Shown: piece after piece, positions 59,032 through 64,000 of the stretch
Layout: every line of letters starts with the position of its first letter
How positions within the stretch are numbered: the first letter of the stretch is position 1
From: Pycnopodia helianthoides
Taxonomy: Eukaryota; Echinodermata; Asteroidea; Forcipulatida; Asteriidae
Assembly (NCBI GenBank): GCA_032158295.1
Contig: CM063244.1
Coordinates: 28,513,848 to 28,577,847, forward strand
Direction: 5' to 3'
DNA length: 64,000 nt
Position numbers and translations under genes: made by a program
The notes under the pieces: model-generated
Seen by the model: only the letters and a program-made list of their open reading frames with translations
The model's database searches: none
Told to the model about the DNA's origin: nothing

Positions 59032-59745
59032 TCTCCCAAGCGTTTGCCATCGACTGGTGCTTTGGCTAGACATGATGAACACAAGATAGAGTGACCCACT
59101 TTTATAGTAATTCTTCTTCATGACCCTGGGAAGGTGGCAGGGATGTTCTTGGTGTGAAGAGCCGATCGGGGGGGGGGGGGAGTGGAAATACATAAATAAA
59201 TGACTGTAGCTGGTGATGCTAATGGGAAAACATACAGAAGTACATCTAGGTACCTGGGAAAAAGTAGAGTAGAGTAGAGTGAGGACGAGGTCTGAGCATT
59301 GCATGGTAATACATTGCAGCATCCTTAATCCCTTGGTTAAATTTGCAAATTGAAATGGGTTGGTCAAATTAGGTCGATAGGAATTCCTATAATTGAAGGA
59401 GATCTGTGGGCAACCCATGGGCCTCCTTCTTTACGATCAAAGTCGATAAACGTAATTTGTGTTTCGACTACATTACTAATGAAACAAATTTATTGAGTAC
59501 ATGACCTGTGTTTGTATTTGATGTTTTATGCTCCTGTTCTTTTCTCAGAAGTTCAACATAGCTGTGTTGTTTTCCTTATATGCACTCGCTTTTTTTTGGT
59601 GCCTTAGTGGCAGGGCAATTGTAGCATATGTTTTATTCACATTTTATGACAAAACATGGACTTTTTTTTACATTGCATAGTCATAAACAAATTATGAGAA
59701 CCTATTCCTTGGAGATATTCATAGGTTAGTTTTATGAGAAATTGT

Positions 59746-59762
59746 TTGTTTGTTTGTTTGAT
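59746..59762. repeat. (TTTG)n microsatellite
   Basis: About four units. Confidence 0.75.
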
Positions 59763-59964
59763 TTCCATTCATACATACACACACTGATTGGTGAATCCAA
59801 ACTAATCAATACATGGTAGGAAAACATGCTTTTTTTGGTTTTTTGTATAGATAATAATGAATTAGAAAAGGAAGTGTAAGTGGCTGATCTAAAATGCTTG
59901 CAAGCCATATGGAACTGCAGAGTAAATCTGGAATTTCCCCATGCACAAGCTTGGGTATTGGGCC

Positions 59965-60060
59965 GACACGCACTAGTTGTGTTCCGATACGCACAAATTG
60001 CATTTTGATACGCACAAATTGCATTTTGATACGCACGAATTGCGTTCCGATACGACAAAT
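59965..60060. repeat. Degenerate 21-bp tandem repeat
   Basis: About four and a half units of GATACGCACAAATTGCATTTT with TTCCGATACG variants. Confidence 0.8.
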
Positions 60061-60364
60061 TTCAGCCGATATGCAAAAAAAAAGAAATAATTATATAGAT
60101 ATATTTTTTTAATCAAACTTTTTAAAATCATCATTAAGATTGCACGGTAGGGCTTTTAAAACCAAAGTTAAAAAACACCAAGTAGAATTTGGGTCTAGAA
60201 TGCACCCACAGTTTTGAAAAAATCCTTGGGAGAACCCTGAATAAATGATAGTTTGTAGAATCGCTGGCAGAATGGAAAAATCAATGTCGGATATGTTTCT
60301 TGAAAACTAGGTAATTGGAATGACTTCCAAAAAGCAAATATGAATCGGACAATAAACTAATTAA

Positions 60365-61195
60365 AACAACCTGTCAAGACAACTTCCCCTAGTGACTTCT
60401 CTTAAACATGTTGTAAATGAACTTCCCTAAACAACTTCTCTTAAAGGAACATTACAGAATTGGTAAGAAAAAAAACTTGTAAAATATACTTTTTAATCAC
60501 AGATTTACATAAAACTTACACGGGGGTCTAATGATGATGTTAGTAGAAATCATCCCTCGAAATATTTCTGTCTGAAATGCCATGGTTGATGAGAAATGAA
60601 TAAACTAATTTTCCGATTGGAGTTTATCGCTCAGTGAGCGTTTTATTCATTTGCTGAATCTATATGATTTCATGCAAATGTGTAATCGGTTTTTCACTAT
60701 TTTCTCGTGACCCAGACGGCTGATCGATCTCAAACTTCTACAGGTTTGTCAGTTTATGTATATGGTGGATTATATAAAGTGCTTACACTGCCAGCAACTT
60801 TTTTGTTAGCAAAAACCAATTCTGTAATGTTCCTTTAAGCAAATTGAAGATAGCTTCCCTTATCAACTTCTCTTGAAATTGAAAAAGTATCTTTCCTCAG
60901 CAACTTCTCTTAAACAAATCATAAATGAAATTCCCATAATAAGCTTCCCCGAACCAAAGTGAAAATGAACTTCCCATAGCTACTTCCTTTCAAATTAAAA
61001 GCAACTTCCCGTAAACAAATTAAAAATTTGCTTCTCGTAACAAGTTCTCTTAAACACATTACACAAACAATTTCCTTCAGCAACTTCCCCTGAACAATTT
61101 GAAACTGAAATTCCTTTTAACAACTTCCTGTAAACAAAATGCAAATGAAATTCCTTTACCAACTTCCTGTAAACAAATTGAGAAGGAATCAAACA
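60365..61195. repeat. Degenerate array, about 45-bp unit, split by a MITE
   Basis: Many units of the type AACAAATTGAAAATGAACTTCC followed by CTTAGCAACTTCTCTTAAA. The array is interrupted at 60441-60838 by a TTAA MITE whose target TTAA occurs in the unit itself (CTCTTAAA). Confidence 0.72.
60445..60834. mobile_element. TTAA MITE, AGGAACRTTACAG subfamily, copy 3 (inverted)
   Basis: 390 bp with termini AGGAACATTACAGAATTGGT and ACCAATTCTGTAATGTTCCT (perfect inverted repeats of 20 bp), TTAA at 60441-60444 and 60835-60838. Opposite orientation to the copies at 31211 and 40052. Confidence 0.85.
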
Positions 61196-61644
61196 GTGGG
61201 TTGCATTTTGCTAATATTACAGAAAATATCCACATCGTTGATATGTTGTGGTTCAGTATGACAAAAAGTCAGCCATGTGTTGCTTCATGGTTCATATTAT
61301 TTTCGTACGTACGTAGATCAACTCTGCCGTGAAGTGATGTAAGGCCTGCCAACAAAACCACACAACCCTCCATAGCATGAATGAAATAGTTGCGTGGTGT
61401 CATGGATCATTGAGGAAAGTTGTTCAGGTTTATGAAATAAGGTCACGCTTTATGGATACCAGTAAAATATTGTTTCTGTTTCTGATATGTTATTGACTTC
61501 TTATTTATGGATAGAATATGCCATGGTAATGGTTAAAAAAAAAAAAAATGTAAATGATTTATTGTAATTACTTTGCCCTGTATTTAATGGCGCATGATAA
61601 ATGAAGTATACTCTATACTTAATGAATCCTGTGTGAAGAAGAAA

Positions 61645-61725
61645 ATAAGTGCCTCGAGTTGGATTCGAGCCCATGCCTTTCTGTATTCCAGAGCAGATAA
61701 TCATTCCCTACCAGAGGCTCCAATA
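61645..61725 (-). mobile_element. SINE D head fragment, minus strand
   Basis: Minus-strand GAGCCTCTGGTAGGGAATGA, TTATCTGCTCTGGAATAC and B box ATGGGCTCGAATCCAACTC. Confidence 0.55.
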
Positions 61726-62507
61726 TGATTTTTTCCCCGTTCAAATCAATGTAGTAACCAAACCGAGGCTGGAAGGGAAAAAAAAGTCTGGTTCCTTTTG
61801 GTACGTTGAATATTAGTATCCACTACTATTACAGGCTACAAGGAACAGTTAGCCACAGTTTGTAACAATGTTACACAAATATTCAAAAATACTGTTGAAT
61901 TTGTTGTGAACAAAGCAACTAACCATGGTATGTACTTGTGTCAAATAAAAAGTGATGAATTCGGTCACATTGTCTGTTAACACGATTGAATGTTTGGAAC
62001 ATTCGGCTGTCCATGCCAACCAGCGCAGTTTGTTTATCAACAATGGAAAGGTCTATTACTTGGCTTAGGACCAACTCATTATGTATGAAATTATTTTAAT
62101 GTCAACAAATAAGTGTCTGGTATTTGTTTCAGGGGATTCATTATTTATTAGTACAAACATTTAAGGTCTTTCAAAGTTTTCAACATTTCCTCGGTCATAC
62201 AAATAGTATGACAGGGTGGGCTGAGGGGTGCCAGAAACCCTGTAAGACTTTCAAAGGTGTGTGAAATATTGATATTTACATAATTTGCATCAATTTTGAA
62301 AGACAAATGTTGATAAGTACTACTTTGGGGAGAGGGGGGGGGGGGTCCTCAAAAGGAGTAGTCTTTGTACGACCTGAAAAATGTTGCAAACTTTGGACGG
62401 TCTCTGTGGACAAGGTAGTACAACAGACATCCTTGAAACTTGGGTACAAGTCAGTACAAAACAAATTGCTGTAAAATGATGGGGGTTCTTTGTCCTATGT
62501 GATAATT

Positions 62508-62638
62508 AGGCCGTGTCCGAAACGGCGACTTCGGCTACAGCTACGGCTAGATCAGCGCGTCTGTCAGTGTTGAAGGATAGGCAGACGCGCGCGCCCCAGC
62601 CGTAGCTGTAGCCGAAGTCGCCGTTTCGGACATGGCCT
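62508..62638. repeat. GTGTCCGAA palindromic MITE (G), intact, just upstream of the second exon
   Basis: 41-bp arms (62508-62548 and 62598-62638) pair with a single mismatch; they include GTCCGAAACGGCGACTTCGG and CTACAGCTACGGCT. Inside, GCGCGTCTG (62555-62563) pairs with CAGACGCGC (62582-62590). The arm is CpG-rich. It ends 74 bases before the exon, on the branch-point side of the acceptor. Confidence 0.85.
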
Positions 62639-62712
62639 TATATCGGATAAACTGTAGACAAGTTGTTTCAATGGCTGATGTTCCTCTTCTCTTGTTCCCT
62701 TTGGTATTTCAG

Positions 62713-62802
62713 AGTGGTTGCAGTGTGGAGGACCTGTCTAGCAAGTACAGTGCCTATGAGTCTCAACATCACCATCTGCTTAGCTGTCTGGAGAAAACAA
62801 CA
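62713..62802 (+). CDS. KCND: Shal/Kv4 potassium channel, internal exon (dileucine targeting motif)
   Basis: Next exon of the same Kv4 channel, 30 codons, phase 0 at both ends, between a pyrimidine-rich TTGGTATTTCAG acceptor and a GTAAGT donor. The first half (SGCSVEDLSSKYSA) is variable and acidic, as in other Kv4 proteins. The second half is YESQHHHLLSCLEKTT, almost identical to the invariant tail block of vertebrate Kv4.2/Kv4.3 and insect Shal. That 16-residue dileucine-containing block is known as the conserved somatodendritic targeting signal of Shal channels; the HHHLL core and the LEKTT end are both intact. In vertebrate KCND genes an exon also ends exactly after LEKTT, and in KCND3 a small optional exon follows there. 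No such optional exon or the next constant exon is recognisable in the remaining 1.2 kb. The previous exon lies 52.9 kb upstream. Confidence 0.95.
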
Positions 62803-64000
62803 GTAAGTTACCCACTCCAAAGTCTTGCTTAATGAACTCCTCCTTGGTTGCAATATTTATGTGCAGTTCCTGTAAATAGATTGTATTGCAGAGGTCACTT
62901 GGGGTCAGGCTGAGGGGGGTAATGGGGGGGCGCGTTCACTCTCGGAGGTGTCTCTTCTTCAGGGCAAAGCACCCCCCTCCCCCCCCCCCCCCAAAAAAGA
63001 GTAGAACTAATCATTTCATCATGTTTTTGTTTTTTTATTCCCTGTTGATTTTCTAATCCATAAATATGGGGCAAAGTTGTTTGAATTAGGTGAGGACACT
63101 GAAGCAGTTTCAGATTTTTGAGGTGGGTAGGAAAAGCCCCCACGAGGCGGGGGAAGGGGGGAACCTGGTTGATCCATCTGCCTCTCTTGGCTTTGTTCCA
63201 AAGTCAGGCTTATGCTTCCAGGGACCTTTTAAAAGGTGTCGGAGAGTATATCTGATCTGTGTGTATCGTCATCGGATGGCATTTCGGAGGGGGGGATGTT
63301 GGCAGTGAAGCTGTTTATGGGCTCTTCATTTCTGTAACCCCCTCCCTTCCCCCCCCACACACACACACACATAAAATCCACCCCCTATCCCGCAGGCTGT
63401 ATATCATTTAGCTGTGATGACCACAATGTAATATGTAGCACCTGAGCACTGCAGCACTCCATGCAGCACTCTTTGCTTATTACTGATGAATTTATACATT
63501 ACATGTACTCGTCATGATGTCAGTTTACGTAAGGTTTGGTGATGAACTTCTCTGCAGGATGTGTACTAGGCTGGGAATCCATGCGTACAGTAGACATGTG
63601 CCAAAGCACAAATCTTTGTTAATCCATACGTTCTGCTCTCTTAAGCAACTGTAAATAGTATCATGGAAGTGAAATTAAGCTCTGCTTGTAACATGCGAAG
63701 TGCTCTCTGCACTTTTAAGTTTGTACAAAAAAAAAGTAGTCATTATTTATGCAAAGTATGGTCATCCTTGATAAACCATGCTCATGCCAGAGTAGGGCCC
63801 AATTTCATAGAGCTGCTTAAGTAGAACATATTGCTTACAACTTCTCCTGCTGAGCCAAAAAAAAACCCAGGATACCAGTCACAGATTGTACATGTGACAT
63901 GGTACTTTGGCTGGTAACCTTATGTGTGTATTGCTCCAAATATGTTCCTTTCCCCCCCGCTTGCCCCCCCCCTAAAAAAGTCTGGTTACACCATTGTATT
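62803..64000 (+). other. Downstream intron of the Shal/Kv4 gene (5' part)
   Basis: Starts with the GTAAGT donor after codon LEKTT. It holds a C14 run at 62979, several GGGGGG/CCCCCC patches and a short (CA)n at 63356-63372, then a truncated palindromic MITE from 63795. No reading frame resembles the next conserved Kv4 segment, so the intron runs past the window. Confidence 0.8.
63795..63922. repeat. Palindromic GGGCCC MITE (J), truncated
   Basis: GGGCCCAATTTCATAGAGCT, GCTTAAGTAGAACATATTGC, ATACCAGTCACAGATTGTAC and ATGTGACATGGTACTTTGGC. The right arm is replaced by unrelated C-rich sequence. Confidence 0.68.

Larger units (their letters stand above)
9859..62712 (+). other. Large Shal/Kv4 intron of 52,854 bases
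   Basis: Everything between the two coding exons. The reading frame joins perfectly across it (phase 0 to phase 0), and the joined tail needs no missing segment compared with vertebrate Kv4, so no constitutive exon is expected inside. I cannot exclude small optional exons. Apart from the repeats listed separately I see nothing convincing in 9860-11780, 12170-12660, 12800-13870, 14510-15970, 16310-17400, 18190-19110, 19440-20040, 20210-22010, 23460-24330, 24860-25320, 25630-28080, 28460-30070, 30560-31030, 31770-32430, 33460-33930, 35210-35730, 36090-36980, 37990-39450, 39770-40050, 40410-41740, 43275-43925, 44170-45160, 45990-46830, 47480-48810, 49950-51345, 51690-53030, 55055-56155, 57190-57770, 59035-59960, 61200-61640 and 61730-62505. 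Somewhat GC-richer patches without repeats lie near 16740-16960, 36340-36620, 48530-48640 and 50690-50990 and could be conserved non-coding elements. Confidence 0.88.

Noticed and set aside
58602..59418. Several open frames of 107-239 codons across the (CAAA)n tract
   Set aside because: The four-base repeat keeps frames open on both strands; the peptides are pure KQTN or VCLF repeats.

Overview
This window looks like animal nuclear DNA: AT-rich, almost free of long reading frames, and crowded with short non-autonomous transposons, tRNA-derived SINEs and simple repeats. I infer a marine invertebrate deuterostome, most likely an echinoderm and possibly a sea star. That rests on the style of the dispersed repeats (palindromic GGGCCCAATTTCATAGAG elements, TTAA-flanked miniature elements, leucine-tRNA-like SINEs) and is a judgement without a database search.

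The only protein-coding gene I can defend is a Shal/Kv4-type voltage-gated potassium channel (KCND family) on the + strand. Two internal coding exons are visible, 9769-9858 and 62713-62802. Each is 90 bases (30 codons), in phase 0 at both ends, with an AG acceptor and a GTAAGT donor. Together they encode consecutive parts of the cytoplasmic C-terminal tail of Kv4: the basic segment after transmembrane helix S6, then the segment ending in the conserved dileucine sequence YESQHHHLLSCLEKTT. The T1 domain, S1-S6, the pore and the end of the protein lie outside the window.

Layout: 1-9768 is the end of the upstream intron; 9769-9858 exon; 9859-62712 one very large intron (52,854 bases); 62713-62802 exon; 62803-64000 the start of the next intron. 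The large intron holds at least seven SINE copies of a leucine-tRNA-like family (A), several copies of a related family (B), families with other tRNA-like heads (C, D), many TTAA-flanked MITEs, palindromic GGGCCC-type MITEs, modules resembling Penelope-like retroelement ends, two head-to-head SINE pairs, a 43-bp minisatellite of about 15 units, a 263-bp (CAAA)n tract, and twenty G or C runs of nine or more bases. Many elements are nested, which gives a relative insertion order.

I found no rRNA gene, functional tRNA gene, CRISPR array, operon or intact transposase/reverse transcriptase gene. The points most worth a second look are the exon for the dendritic-targeting dileucine motif, the strong palindromes just upstream of both exons, the nested transposon stacks, and several long hairpins that would form in the channel pre-mRNA.
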